From Candidatus Odyssella sp. (GTDB lineage: Bacteria > Pseudomonadota > Alphaproteobacteria > Paracaedibacterales > CAITNM01), in NCBI GenBank assembly GCA_020726185.1, contig DYTB01000016.1:1-33086 (forward strand): DNA of 33,086 nucleotides, in the 5' to 3' direction. Below, piece after piece: positions 8,325 to 16,895 of the stretch. The position numbers and the translations under genes are program-made. Below the pieces are notes generated by a model that ran no database searches, was not told where the DNA came from, and saw only the letters and a program-made list of their open reading frames with translations. Numbering within the stretch: position 1 is the first letter of the stretch; every line of letters starts with the position of its first letter.

Positions 8325-10127
8325 ATGAGCTTAACCAAGAATTTTACCCAAGGTGGACAAGTCACCCTCCATAATCTTCGGATGATCCGACAAGTATTAA
8401 GTGTGACATTAGGAACGACGCTAATAATCAGCTTATTATTCTTCGGATTTAAAACCTGGCAAGACCATACGCCCTATCAGCGGCAAATTACCCTGACATA
8501 TTTAGTGGCACAGCTAAAGACAGGAATTCCTTTTGGAGATATCAGTAAGCGAACGCAAACATTTGTTTACCAGGATGGTAGAAGGCAAAAAGTGAGATCA
8601 GTAGATATTATAAATGATCCTTGGATGAATATAGAAATAGATCACATTTCTAACATGATATTATCTAATGCCTTTAAAACTTTATGGTTGTTCTTAATAA
8701 GTACATTAGTCTTCATTGGTTTTTGGATGTGGCGAGGCAAGAAAAAAGAAGAAAGCAAGTTGCTGAAAGGTGTATCTATTCAATCACCAAAAGTTGTTAA
8801 AAAGATTATTACTAAAAAGGGTGCTGCCGATATCAATTTAGCGGGTATTCCGATGCCAAAAGAAACGGACAAAGAGCATACGATGATTTGTGGGACAACG
8901 GGTGCTGGGAAAACGAACGCTATTAACAATTATATTAATCAATTAAAAGAGCAGGATCTCAAAACACTGATTGTAGATACTACAGGAAATTATATTGCCA
9001 ATTTTTATGATGAAAAAAAAGACTATTTACTCAATCCATTTGATGACCGTTACACTTATTGGAATCTGTGGAGTGAAGCCGTTGATGATTATGAATATCT
9101 TGAGTTTGCGGATAGTTTGATTCCTGTAAAAGTTCGACAGGATGAATTTTGGGTCAATGCCTCAAGGCAGCTTCTAACAGTGGGAATTACTACCTTAAAA
9201 GAAGAAAACAATTTTAGTATTAAAGAGTTGTTGAATTTCCTAGTTGTATTGCCATTAGATCAAGCTCACAGAAAGCTATCTCATACGTTGGTAAGTGCTT
9301 ACCTTGATCCTAAGAACGAGAAAACAGCCTTAAGCATTCGCGCCTCCATGATAGCTGCTTTATGGAGTCTCCAGTATCTAGGTAAGCCTTCTAAAGATTC
9401 AGGGTTTTCTATTCGTAAGTGGTGTGAAGATGATAAAGATAGGGGCTGGCTTTTCTTGGCTGCTCAACCAACCCAGCGGAGTATTCTGCAGCCACTTTTA
9501 AGCGGTTGGCTAAGTATAGCAGTGAAATCCTTAATGGCACGAGGTGAACATAAAACACGTCGGTTATGGTTTATTATGGATGAGCTTGCCTCGATTAATC
9601 ATCTACCAACATTAGAGAGAGGTTTGGCTGAGGTTAGAAAATGCGGTGGATGTTTTTTGATTGGATTTCAGGATATAAATCAACTTTTCAAGATTTATGG
9701 CCAATACGATGCTCAAACAATTCTTGGCCTATTGGGTACTCAAGTTGTGATGCGTTCCCAGCGTAAGCAAGCGGATGCTTTGTCACAATGTTTTGGCAAT
9801 AAAGAAGTGATTGAGCAAGTAAGAAGCATTTCCTTCGGAGCTAACGATATGAGAGATGGTGTCTCATTAGCAGAACACTTAAGGGAGAAACCTGTGATTT
9901 CTCCTACAGATATTATGATGTTGGATAAAGGGGAAGCCTATGTGCGTTTCAATGGGAATTTTCCTTATACAAAACTAAAATTTCCAATGGCTTCCGTTGA
10001 GGTACAAGCCCCAGCATTTATAAGAAATCCTCTCTTATCTGAGCGTCAAACAAAGCAAGATCTTGATGAGTTTAAGCAACAACATGATCTGGTAGTTGAA
10101 AGTGAAAAAACTACTGAATATACGTAA
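8325..10127 (+). CDS. traD: TraD, type IV coupling protein
   Basis: Hexameric inner-membrane ATPase of the VirD4/TraD class that brings the relaxosome to the secretion channel. It has 600 residues. Two N-terminal membrane segments lie at about 23-42 and 117-136 with a periplasmic loop between them (contains GIPFGDISKRTQTF). Walker A is GTTGAGKT at 190-197, and Walker B is LWFIMDE at 414-420 followed by the family stretch LASINHLPTLERGL. It is shorter than F TraD (about 717), lacking the long Q-rich C-terminal tail that contacts TraM. The ribosome-binding site ACGAAAGG is weak but well placed. About 110 bases of AT-rich sequence with operator-like repeats follow, so the transfer block ends here. 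Confidence 0.95.
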   Translation: MSLTKNFTQGGQVTLHNLRMIRQVLSVTLGTTLIISLLFFGFKTWQDHTPYQRQITLTYLVAQLKTGIPFGDISKRTQTFVYQDGRRQKVRSVDIINDPWMNIEIDHISNMILSNAFKTLWLFLISTLVFIGFWMWRGKKKEESKLLKGVSIQSPKVVKKIITKKGAADINLAGIPMPKETDKEHTMICGTTGAGKTNAINNYINQLKEQDLKTLIVDTTGNYIANFYDEKKDYLLNPFDDRYTYWNLWSEAVDDYEYLEFADSLIPVKVRQDEFWVNASRQLLTVGITTLKEENNFSIKELLNFLVVLPLDQAHRKLSHTLVSAYLDPKNEKTALSIRASMIAALWSLQYLGKPSKDSGFSIRKWCEDDKDRGWLFLAAQPTQRSILQPLLSGWLSIAVKSLMARGEHKTRRLWFIMDELASINHLPTLERGLAEVRKCGGCFLIGFQDINQLFKIYGQYDAQTILGLLGTQVVMRSQRKQADALSQCFGNKEVIEQVRSISFGANDMRDGVSLAEHLREKPVISPTDIMMLDKGEAYVRFNGNFPYTKLKFPMASVEVQAPAFIRNPLLSERQTKQDLDEFKQQHDLVVESEKTTEYT

Positions 10128-10162
10128 TTCATAAGCGTCAAATAGAGTAGTGATAAATATAA

Positions 10163-10200
10163 TATTCAATTTAAATATTGATTTATATTCAATTTGAATT
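10163..10200. promoter_or_regulatory. Operator-like repeat upstream of the ribbon-helix-helix gene
   Basis: Two copies of TATTCAATTT(A/G)AAT start at 10163 and 10186, 23 bases apart. The second contains a perfect inverted repeat ATTCAA-T-TTGAAT, and the first is an imperfect version. They sit 40-80 bases upstream of the gene at 10242, whose N-terminus looks like a ribbon-helix-helix DNA-binding domain. Paired direct or inverted repeats of this kind are usual operators for such dimers, so autoregulation is plausible. The region is very AT-rich, which makes chance repeats easier. Confidence 0.4.
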
Positions 10201-10241
10201 TAAATTAAAAATGATTAAATATAAACCTTAGGATTCTTTAA

Positions 10242-11249
10242 ATGTTATCTTTGGAACAAGCTGTACTTTCTCTTCTTAATTCCCCATCCCAAACGCACTT
10301 AGATAAATCAGAAGTAAGTATTAATGAAAAAATGGCTACCACAGTACGGATAGAAACTAGTGTAAGAACTTTTGTTGAAGAAAAGTCACAGGCATTAGGA
10401 ATAAGTCTTCAAGATCTTATTAGTTTAATTTTGAAAGCAGTTATGCTGAAAAGTGACGAGAAAAATGAGGAAAAATCTTGTGAGCTTAATAATATAATTT
10501 CAAGGTTTATGGAAGTATTTGAAGAATATAATATCCCTCTTTTTGATGTCCCTAAATTATTTCCTGAGAATAGAATTGATCTGGCCACTTTAAATTCTCC
10601 ACAACAACTACTTCATTCAATTGATGATTCTGTCCTACACATAATTGAAAGTATCTTTCTGATTAAGCAAGAATGGCTAAAAGGACTCCCAAATGTAGCC
10701 TGCCATCAGACTATATATATGCTGCCGGATCTTCATAATTTATCAAGGGAAATAATGCGCCACAAAGAAGAAAAAGCTGATGTTGAATTAATCTTTTGTC
10801 ATAAATCAGACAATGTTTTTTCTTATTTACCACTTAGAAAAGCCAAAAGTCTGGGTAATGAATTTGATTCTCAAGAAATCTCTGTAGTTGTAAAAGCACG
10901 TAAAAGAATTAGGGACATCGAAACCACTGTATATCAAGTGTTTAATAGTCTATCTTGGAATACTGAAAAATCCCGATTTTATGTAAAGTATGCTGCTAAA
11001 TTAGCACAGCAATTAAATATACTAACTTGGACAGGTACCATGCCTTCTTCTATTTATAGCAAGTTTTCTAATGGCTATTTAATGCCTTCCTCTGCGATAA
11101 AAAAACATTTTAAAAGAGGAGGTTTCGATTTTGGAGTATTTTTACTTGATGATGAAAAAAACCCTGAACGAGAAGAATTAGCAGATGTTATTAGCTGGTA
11201 TAATAAAAATAAATATATGGAAATAAATAATTTAACTTACGCAAATTAA
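10242..11249 (+). CDS. Hypothetical protein with N-terminal ribbon-helix-helix-like segment
   Basis: A 335-residue protein that I cannot assign to a named family. Residues about 33-68 (TTVRIETSVRTFVEEKSQAL, then SLQDLISLILKAVM) have the strand-helix-helix pattern of a MetJ/Arc-type DNA-binding domain. The rest is mixed alpha/beta with no membrane segment or catalytic motif I can name; a central part reads VELIFCHKSDNVFSYLPLRK. AGGAT seven bases upstream supports the ATG at 10242; an internal ATG at residue 31 begins exactly at the DNA-binding segment and is an alternative. It stands alone between the traD block and the restriction-modification genes, preceded by operator-like repeats. It could be a regulator or copy-control factor of the element; this is inference from the N-terminus only. 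Confidence 0.75.
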   Translation: MLSLEQAVLSLLNSPSQTHLDKSEVSINEKMATTVRIETSVRTFVEEKSQALGISLQDLISLILKAVMLKSDEKNEEKSCELNNIISRFMEVFEEYNIPLFDVPKLFPENRIDLATLNSPQQLLHSIDDSVLHIIESIFLIKQEWLKGLPNVACHQTIYMLPDLHNLSREIMRHKEEKADVELIFCHKSDNVFSYLPLRKAKSLGNEFDSQEISVVVKARKRIRDIETTVYQVFNSLSWNTEKSRFYVKYAAKLAQQLNILTWTGTMPSSIYSKFSNGYLMPSSAIKKHFKRGGFDFGVFLLDDEKNPEREELADVISWYNKNKYMEINNLTYAN

Positions 11250-11315
11250 TATTATTAAGGAATATGGTTACTACCATCTTTAAAAGATAAAAGCAGCCCA
11301 AATTTGAAGAATTAG

Positions 11316-11343
11316 TTGATTTATCTTCTAACTAATGTAAAAT
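11316..11343 (+). promoter_or_regulatory. Predicted sigma-70 promoter of the methyltransferase
   Basis: TTGATT at 11316-11321 and TAAAAT at 11338-11343 are separated by 16 bases, a good match to a vegetative promoter. Transcription would begin near 11350, leaving about 30 untranslated bases before the ATG at 11382. This also argues against the upstream in-frame TTG at 11316 being the start. A second TATAAT lies at 11361-11366 without a well-spaced -35. Confidence 0.45.
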
Positions 11344-11381
11344 TAAAAAAAATAACCATGTATAATGTTGTTAAGGGTAAT

Positions 11382-12641
11382 ATGAAAATACATTATTCTA
11401 TTTCTGAGCTTGCTGATATGTTATCCGTTTCAAAAGAAACTCTTCGTAGATGGGATAAAAATGGCCAATTAAAGCCTATACGTCACCCAATCAACAATTA
11501 TAGAGTTTACCATAAAGACCAATTGCGTAGTTTTGAGAAACTAGGGTTTTTATTTCAGAAAAGAGAAGAATTTCAGGAATTACCAATTAAGCAATATAAA
11601 GTCATTGAACTCTTTGCTGGAGGGGGAGGGTTAGCTTTGGGCCTGGAGAAATCTGGTTTACAGTGCATAATGTTAAACGATATTGATAAATGGGCTTGTG
11701 AAACTCTTAAGAAAAACCGTCCTCATTGGAATGTCATTTACGAAGACATTTCTAAAATCGATTTTACACCTTATATGGGTGCTGTTGATATAATGACAGG
11801 AGGATTTCCTTGTCAATCTTTCAGCTACGCTGGTAAAAAACTAGGTTTTAATGATATACGAGGCACACTGTTCTATGAATATGCAAGAGCAGTCAAAGAA
11901 GTTCAGCCTGCGATTTGTATCGGAGAAAATGTTCGAGGCCTAGTTAATCATGATAATGGTCGAACTATTCAAGCAATGAAGGACATTTTGACGGAATTGG
12001 GATATACAGTATTAGAACCCAAAATTCTTAAAGCTATTTTTTATCGAGTCCCTCAAAAAAGAGAGCGTTTAGTTATAGTTGCTATCAGAAATGATTTAGC
12101 ACATTTACCTTTCATATATCCTGAACCCCATACAAAAATATACTCTTTAAAAGATGCTTTAAAAAAAGGTGAGCTTTTTAATACAGACGTGTCCGCCTCT
12201 TCTGGCCAGAAATATCCAAAAAGAAAATCAGAGATTATGAGTTTAGTACCTCCGGGAGGCTATTGGCGAGATTTACCCTTTGAGCTTCAAAAAGAATATA
12301 TGCTTAAGAGCTATTATTTAGGAGGAGGTAAAACTGGAATGGCGAGGAGAATGAGTTGGGATGAGCCATGCCTTACCCTCACCTGTGCGCCTGCTCAAAA
12401 ACAAACAGAAAGGTGCCATCCTGAGGAAACACGACCCTTCACAGTTAAAGAATACGCCCGTATTCAAACATTTCCAGATGATTGGGAGTTTATGGGGACA
12501 CTTACTAATCAGTATAAACAAATAGGTAATGCTGTTCCTGTTAATTTAGCTTATGAAATAGGATGCTCCATTGTAAAATTTATGAACCAGCTTCAAAATA
12601 ATGTAGAACGTAATACATTAAGGCTCGAAGATGCGGCTTGA
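11382..12641 (+). CDS. DNA cytosine-5 methyltransferase with N-terminal MerR-type HTH
   Basis: Type II modification enzyme that methylates cytosine at C5 to protect DNA from its partner nuclease. It has 419 residues from the ATG at 11382, which has AAGGG just upstream. All main family motifs are present: motif I FAGGGG (78-83), motif IV GGFPCQS with catalytic Cys144, motif VI GENV (181-184), motif VIII QKRER (225-229) and motif X GNAVP (382-386). Residues about 5-58 form a MerR-like helix-turn-helix (SISELADMLSVSKETLRRWD, then NNYRVYHKDQL), an addition to the usual enzyme. N-terminal HTH parts in enzymes such as M.SsoII and M.EcoRII repress their own operons, so this one may regulate expression. 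The target-region stretch resembles Sau96I/Eco47II-type enzymes, but I cannot assign the recognition site. Confidence 0.95.
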   Translation: MKIHYSISELADMLSVSKETLRRWDKNGQLKPIRHPINNYRVYHKDQLRSFEKLGFLFQKREEFQELPIKQYKVIELFAGGGGLALGLEKSGLQCIMLNDIDKWACETLKKNRPHWNVIYEDISKIDFTPYMGAVDIMTGGFPCQSFSYAGKKLGFNDIRGTLFYEYARAVKEVQPAICIGENVRGLVNHDNGRTIQAMKDILTELGYTVLEPKILKAIFYRVPQKRERLVIVAIRNDLAHLPFIYPEPHTKIYSLKDALKKGELFNTDVSASSGQKYPKRKSEIMSLVPPGGYWRDLPFELQKEYMLKSYYLGGGKTGMARRMSWDEPCLTLTCAPAQKQTERCHPEETRPFTVKEYARIQTFPDDWEFMGTLTNQYKQIGNAVPVNLAYEIGCSIVKFMNQLQNNVERNTLRLEDAA

Positions 12642-13366
12642 TCAGAAACCTCTTTCGCTAAATTCTGAATTTCGGGAGTACTAGCTAGATTGGAAATTAC
12701 TTCTTCTAGTTCATGGGTGAAGTTTGCTTCTTTAGCGATAATCCCTATAGACTTAATAAGGTCATGATAAAAATTAGGATCACCTGTTAATCGTGTCCAG
12801 AAATCTTGTCCAATTAGCACAGTATAATCATACTTTTGAGTGATACTTTTGTAATGAGAACTTAGATCATTTTCATGCCCATATAGAACGCCAACAATTA
12901 AATTATTATATCCTAAATTCAAATTATTAGTACGGGCGAGATTTTTAATAGATTTAAAATGATTTGAGATAGTCTCAACATCGTCTTTATTAATAGTATT
13001 AGGCCCCGCTTTTAGCTGACAATATTTTTTTAATCCGTCTACAGCATCATCAAACTCTATATCTATTCCACGAGTCGTACTTCCAAAAGAGGAAAGAACT
13101 TTGCTTGCGAAGCTCTGCATATTTTGTCCGAAAGAAGTGGTAATAGAAGTGCCTAATACCCTTGGATAAATAAGGGCTTTTGCTATACTTTCAGGGGTGG
13201 CGTCCCCCGTTAGAAAATTGGCTAAATAAACGGTCAAAAATGGATTGATGTGAAATGCATCAGGATTAGAAAGCTTCTTAGTATTTTTAATATGGTTTTT
13301 AGAAATAGTATCTCTAAACCAATCTTGAGCTTTTAAAAGAACTTCTTTTTTGTGCTGCTCATCCAT
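12593..13366 (-). CDS. PmeII-family type II restriction endonuclease
   Basis: Probable partner nuclease of the adjacent methyltransferase, 257 residues. I recognise the PmeII family from conserved blocks such as NTKKL near 28-32, INPFL...YLANFLTGD, AKALIYPRVLGTSI and the KAGPNTINKDDV segment. A PD-(D/E)xK-like core is visible: GIDIEF (Asp102/Glu104) followed by CQLK with Gln117-x-Lys119. The family call is from memory of these blocks. The gene is convergent with the methyltransferase and their 3' ends overlap by 49 bases, so the two transcripts are mutually antisense there. The ATG at 13366 has no strong ribosome-binding site. A promoter and palindromes lie just upstream, suggesting separate control from the methyltransferase. 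Confidence 0.85.
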   Translation of the reverse strand: MDEQHKKEVLLKAQDWFRDTISKNHIKNTKKLSNPDAFHINPFLTVYLANFLTGDATPESIAKALIYPRVLGTSITTSFGQNMQSFASKVLSSFGSTTRGIDIEFDDAVDGLKKYCQLKAGPNTINKDDVETISNHFKSIKNLARTNNLNLGYNNLIVGVLYGHENDLSSHYKSITQKYDYTVLIGQDFWTRLTGDPNFYHDLIKSIGIIAKEANFTHELEEVISNLASTPEIQNLAKEVSDQAASSSLNVLRSTLF

Positions 13367-13389
13367 GTGAATGTCATTTATTAAATATC

Positions 13390-13482
13390 TTAATAGACAG
13401 ACTAAAACAAATTGGCAAAGAAAATCTAGATTTTATTATATGAATCATTTTCCATTGCCGGCTAGATACTCGTTTTGCCAAT
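13390..13482 (-). promoter_or_regulatory. Restriction gene promoter with palindromes
   Basis: On the minus strand TTGCCA (13418-13413) and TATTAA (13395-13390) are 17 bases apart, a fair sigma-70 promoter with a start near 13383. Immediately upstream is a perfect 14-base palindrome AAAATCTAGATTTT (13421-13434). An inverted repeat ATTGGCAAA (13411-13419) and TTTGCCAAT (13474-13482) has one arm overlapping the -35 box. These are candidate operators; the MerR-like domain of the methyltransferase is one possible ligand, but its own promoter shows no matching copy that I can see. Confidence 0.4.
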
Positions 13483-13500
13483 TGGAAAGGTCAAGATAAT

Positions 13501-14733
13501 TTAAAAATCTTCATTAGGAGTCATTCCTGATAGAGCGCTGTTTCTCAAACAAAACCCATATACCTTTTTGACGCAACGTGCAACTTCAGGAGTATAAACG
13601 GCGGGGGATTTAAGATCATTTAGCTGATTGATGAGGAGTGTTAAGATAGCCTTTCCTCCGGGAGAGCGCCCATCAATTGGAATCCCGCCGCCTGTTGTCA
13701 TAATATAATCTCCCATATCCATGATTGAGCAACAGAAAAAAAGCCCTTCATGTTTTGAAGCATTTAAAGCTTTATCTATTAGTAAATATGAATTTTGAGT
13801 AATAACATCGACTACCTGTATTGCTCCATGTGATAAATTGTGGTCAATTCTTAAAAGAGAAAAACGAGCGTCAGAGTATAGTTGAGCTACTTTTTTATTG
13901 GAAGAAGTGATGACATTTGAGTTCCTTTCAAACCAATCCGTAATAAATCTTTTATTTTTAGTTCCTCGGTAAAGTGTGGCATAATCATAAAAGACATTCA
14001 TTTCAGAATCATTTTGAATGACCGCAGTTTCTTCGAGAGAGTCGAAGTTTCCCAGTTCTTTAGAGATGTCAACGGTATCTTCCATACATTCATCAAAAGA
14101 AAGCTTAAGTAGTTCGTTTAGGATTCGTCTCTCGTGCGCATATTCTTGGTAGATTTTTGATAAAAATTCTAGTTTTTGATTGTGGTAATTTACCTTTATC
14201 TTATAAAGAGCCTTTATCCACTTTTCATTGGGATTATTGAATATTTGAAAATCATGCAAACTTCCTGGCCCCAATGGTTCTTGATCGGTTTCTTCAACTT
14301 CTTCCTCATCAAGATCTAATGGATCATACAGATTGCCGAGCAGATAATCCAATGCTAGCTCTACGTCATCTTTTTCAAGAATACGATTAATTGTGTGATC
14401 TTTATAATGGCGGGCTAAAAACAAAATCTGTTCACTAGTTTTTTGTAGCCTCTTAGAGAACTTTTCTATTTTTTCAATATCTGCAAGTTGAATTGATGTA
14501 GGATTTTGGTCTCGCCAGAACTTACATTGCTGTAAACCCGCGGCAACCAATTCACTCTTCTCAGAATATAGCTTGATGATCCTATCAACAATCTCATCAT
14601 CTAGAATGTAAGGTTTGTTCTTGCAAGCCTCAAGGTGTTTAAGTTGTTCCAGAGACTCATGCAACTGAGCGGCAGTTATTTCTAAGTATGTTGGAATCAT
14701 GCCTAATGCATGAAAAGTTAAATTTTTTGTCAT
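13501..14733 (-). CDS. Hypothetical 410-residue protein next to the restriction gene
   Basis: I do not recognise this protein. It is soluble and mostly helical in the first 270 residues, with a strongly acidic stretch at about 137-152 (LYDPLDLDEEEVEE). The last third has mixed alpha/beta character and a glycine-rich segment MTTGGGIPIDGRSPGGKA near residues 342-359. No signal peptide, membrane segment or known catalytic signature is visible. It is transcribed toward the restriction gene, 134 bases upstream of it, and follows the AlbA_2 ATPase gene in the same direction. The context (restriction-modification on one side, AlbA_2/ATPase on the other) makes a defence role possible, but this rests on neighbourhood only. 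Confidence 0.8.
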   Translation of the reverse strand: MTKNLTFHALGMIPTYLEITAAQLHESLEQLKHLEACKNKPYILDDEIVDRIIKLYSEKSELVAAGLQQCKFWRDQNPTSIQLADIEKIEKFSKRLQKTSEQILFLARHYKDHTINRILEKDDVELALDYLLGNLYDPLDLDEEEVEETDQEPLGPGSLHDFQIFNNPNEKWIKALYKIKVNYHNQKLEFLSKIYQEYAHERRILNELLKLSFDECMEDTVDISKELGNFDSLEETAVIQNDSEMNVFYDYATLYRGTKNKRFITDWFERNSNVITSSNKKVAQLYSDARFSLLRIDHNLSHGAIQVVDVITQNSYLLIDKALNASKHEGLFFCCSIMDMGDYIMTTGGGIPIDGRSPGGKAILTLLINQLNDLKSPAVYTPEVARCVKKVYGFCLRNSALSGMTPNEDF

Positions 14734-14826
14734 GTCGGATCGCTTAATAAATTTTGGGTTATTTTTCTTGTTCTTAAAAACTACGGATTATCATGTTAAA
14801 GTTAGATATGAAAGCCATCTCAGACC

Positions 14827-16179
14827 TCATTTTCTAGTTTTATACTTTTTATTAGGATCATATGGTCCCGTGCCACTTTCATATACGTAATTTAAGTCAA
14901 TTAAACGCTTTAATCGTTCTCTAGTTGAGCGAGATGAAAGGCCGATAAGGGGAGCAATTTGAGAAGTCGATAAACCATCTAAATTTTTTATAGCATCAAT
15001 AATTTGTTGATCAACTGGGTCTATTTTGGGTAGATTTATAGCTCTAGTATATATAGTCACTCTAAAGCGTGTTGAGATTTCTTTAAATTCTGGAGACGGT
15101 AGACCTGCATCTTGGCAGGATTTTATCATACTTGCTATACCAATTCCCCATTTTTCGATGTAACCCAACTCATGCAATACTCTTACAATAACCTTATTTC
15201 TTATTTTTGAGATTCCCTCTATTATGTCATCGATAGTAACTCCAAATGGCAAAAGGCCTGGATTTTCAATTTCCAATCGATCATCAAAAATTGAAATGCG
15301 TATAGGGGCACCATTCTGGGAATAATCGCAATGAGCGAAAGCATTTATTATTGCTTCCCTGACTGCCCTCATTGGAATAGACCACTCTTCAGTCCTTTGA
15401 ATCCCTTCAAATTTATACGAGAACATAGCGTGCTTTTTGATAAAATCAATAGCTCTTTCAATGCAATTAATTGGATAGTCGTGGATTTCAACTGAATCCA
15501 TAATATCTGATTTCGTTGTCCCTCTAAATCTTCCTGCTTGAACCCAACAGTCGGGAAAGAATTTTTCTCTTTCAGGGCTAAACAAGATAATACCGCCTAT
15601 TGAAGGAACTTTTTTCCCATTGTAATCAACGATAAGATCTAATACTTCAAGATCTCTTTTAGATATAATCCTTTTATTTTCAAAGAAGCTTGAAGCTACC
15701 CTGAAGTCAATATCTTCAGGGTTTAAAGTTGTCATGGGTAATTCATCAAAATATTTATTTGTGACAGATCTTTTCAATTCTTCAATTATAGCTTGATCTG
15801 CTTGACGATTTGTTGACCCCACGCGGTAATAAATCCCCTGAATAAGATCTGAATTTTTTATTTTATAGGGCTTATGGGAACCAGGATATACTTGGATCAC
15901 AACTAAATTCTTATTTCTATAAGAAGCAAGCTCTATATTTGGGGCAATTTTTGGTGATATGCAGTCATTAATTAGATTGGCTAGTTTTTCAGTTTCTTTA
16001 AGTGGGTCTTCTATTCCAATCACGGCTTTATCTTTATCCCTTATTCCAATAATCAAAACACCACCGGCGGTATTAGAAAAAGAAACAATCGTTTTAAGTA
16101 TATTTTGAGAGGCCGAAGAATTTTCTTTAAACTCTACGGTTTTTCCTTCAGCTAAAGATAAGATATGCTCAATATTCAT
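14827..16179 (-). CDS. AlbA_2 (Schlafen-like) DNA-binding / HATPase regulator
   Basis: Three-domain protein of 450 residues from the ATG at 16179; an in-frame TTG at 16215 is less likely. Residues about 5-140 form an AlbA_2 (Schlafen-related) domain, with EGKTVEFKEN at 11-20, then SFSNTAGGVLIIGIRD and later IYYRVGS. Residues about 265-350 match a GHKL ATPase of the HATPase_c_4 type: N-box REAIINAFAHCDYS (273-286) and a nucleotide-loop segment LEIENPGLLP (302-311). A winged-helix-like end at about 388-436 contains LSTSQIAPLIGLSSRSTRER. Proteins with this layout are usually called putative transcriptional regulators, and many sit in defence-rich or mobile loci. It lies 93 bases upstream of the 410-residue gene on the same strand. 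Confidence 0.9.
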   Translation of the reverse strand: MNIEHILSLAEGKTVEFKENSSASQNILKTIVSFSNTAGGVLIIGIRDKDKAVIGIEDPLKETEKLANLINDCISPKIAPNIELASYRNKNLVVIQVYPGSHKPYKIKNSDLIQGIYYRVGSTNRQADQAIIEELKRSVTNKYFDELPMTTLNPEDIDFRVASSFFENKRIISKRDLEVLDLIVDYNGKKVPSIGGIILFSPEREKFFPDCWVQAGRFRGTTKSDIMDSVEIHDYPINCIERAIDFIKKHAMFSYKFEGIQRTEEWSIPMRAVREAIINAFAHCDYSQNGAPIRISIFDDRLEIENPGLLPFGVTIDDIIEGISKIRNKVIVRVLHELGYIEKWGIGIASMIKSCQDAGLPSPEFKEISTRFRVTIYTRAINLPKIDPVDQQIIDAIKNLDGLSTSQIAPLIGLSSRSTRERLKRLIDLNYVYESGTGPYDPNKKYKTRK

Positions 16180-16289
16180 ACTAAGAAATATACCCTGAAG
16201 AAAACAAAAAGTCAAAACTTCAGAGCTTTTAACTAGAGATAAATTTGAGTAGAAGAAATAGGCTAATCTAGTTTATTTATTTCATCAAA

Positions 16290-16637
16290 TTAGCTTTTCC
16301 GAACAGATGTTTTTATTTTAACGAAAGGTGGAAATAATTCTTCTAGTAGCGAAAGTAATTTTTTAGACGGCTTGGCTTTAGGAACAAGAATACTAGCTGG
16401 AAGTGTCCATGTTTGATTTTCTTCAGTAAAAACTTTAACTTTATACTTTTGTATGGCGGTAATAAAACCTACTATTTTTTTATCGTCTTTCGCCGTAAAG
16501 CTTACGATATCTCCAATTCGAAATTGAGAAGCAGCATTAATTTCGGCTTGAGATTGAAGTTCTTTGATGCGCGTTACTACTTGCTTATTAAGTTCAATAA
16601 GATCTTCAACACTTAATGCATCAATATTAACACTCAT
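16290..16637 (-). CDS. Small protein with coiled coil and SH3/KOW-like segment
   Basis: A 115-residue protein of unknown function. Residues 8-38 form a short amphipathic helix (VEDLIELNKQVVTRIKELQS). Residues about 40-87 have the alternating strand pattern of an SH3-like or KOW-like barrel (RIGDIVSFTAKDDKKIVGFI, then KVKVFTEENQTWTLP). The C-terminus is basic. AAAGG upstream of the ATG supports the start. A resolvase remnant lies 24 bases upstream, so this gene may once have been transcribed together with a recombinase. A nucleic-acid-binding role is possible from the fold guess and the basic tail, but is not shown by any specific motif. Confidence 0.65.
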   Translation of the reverse strand: MSVNIDALSVEDLIELNKQVVTRIKELQSQAEINAASQFRIGDIVSFTAKDDKKIVGFITAIQKYKVKVFTEENQTWTLPASILVPKAKPSKKLLSLLEELFPPFVKIKTSVRKS

Positions 16638-16660
16638 TTTTATTACCTTTTTATAGAGAA

Positions 16661-16804
16661 TTACGATTTTAGAAGTTTGTCGCCATGAGGTCTAATTTTA
16701 CCATCTGGGTTAATATAACGATAAAATGTAGAACGCGTAAGACCTATTTCTTTACAAAATTCTGATATTTTTTTATCGAACTTGCTCATAGATGCTTGAG
16801 CAAA
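16661..16804 (-). pseudogene. Serine resolvase C-terminal remnant
   Basis: The minus strand reads AQASMSKFDKKISEFCKEIG followed by LTRSTFYRYINPDGKIRPHG and D-K-L-L-K-S before a TAA stop at 16663-16661. This aligns without gaps to the last 47 residues of the complete resolvase at 19773-20384, at about 85% nucleotide identity by hand count. Homology ends abruptly at 16804, right after the shared bases TTGAGCAA; the catalytic domain is absent. The divergence shows it is not a recent copy. It marks one edge of the 3.1 kb segment that ends with the intact resolvase. Confidence 0.85.
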
Positions 16805-16895
16805 GCAAGGAGATCGAGTACGTGTCTAATTAACCTCAAGGATACTTAACTATCCTTTTTCCCCGCTGTTGCTTGGCCATTGGCCAAATTTATAA

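Noticed and set aside
16838-16885. Hairpin AAGGATA/TATCCTT with a short T-run, and TGGCCATTGGCCA just after it
   Set aside because: The T-run is on the plus strand while the neighbouring genes are on the minus strand; short stems, so not called as a terminator or operator.
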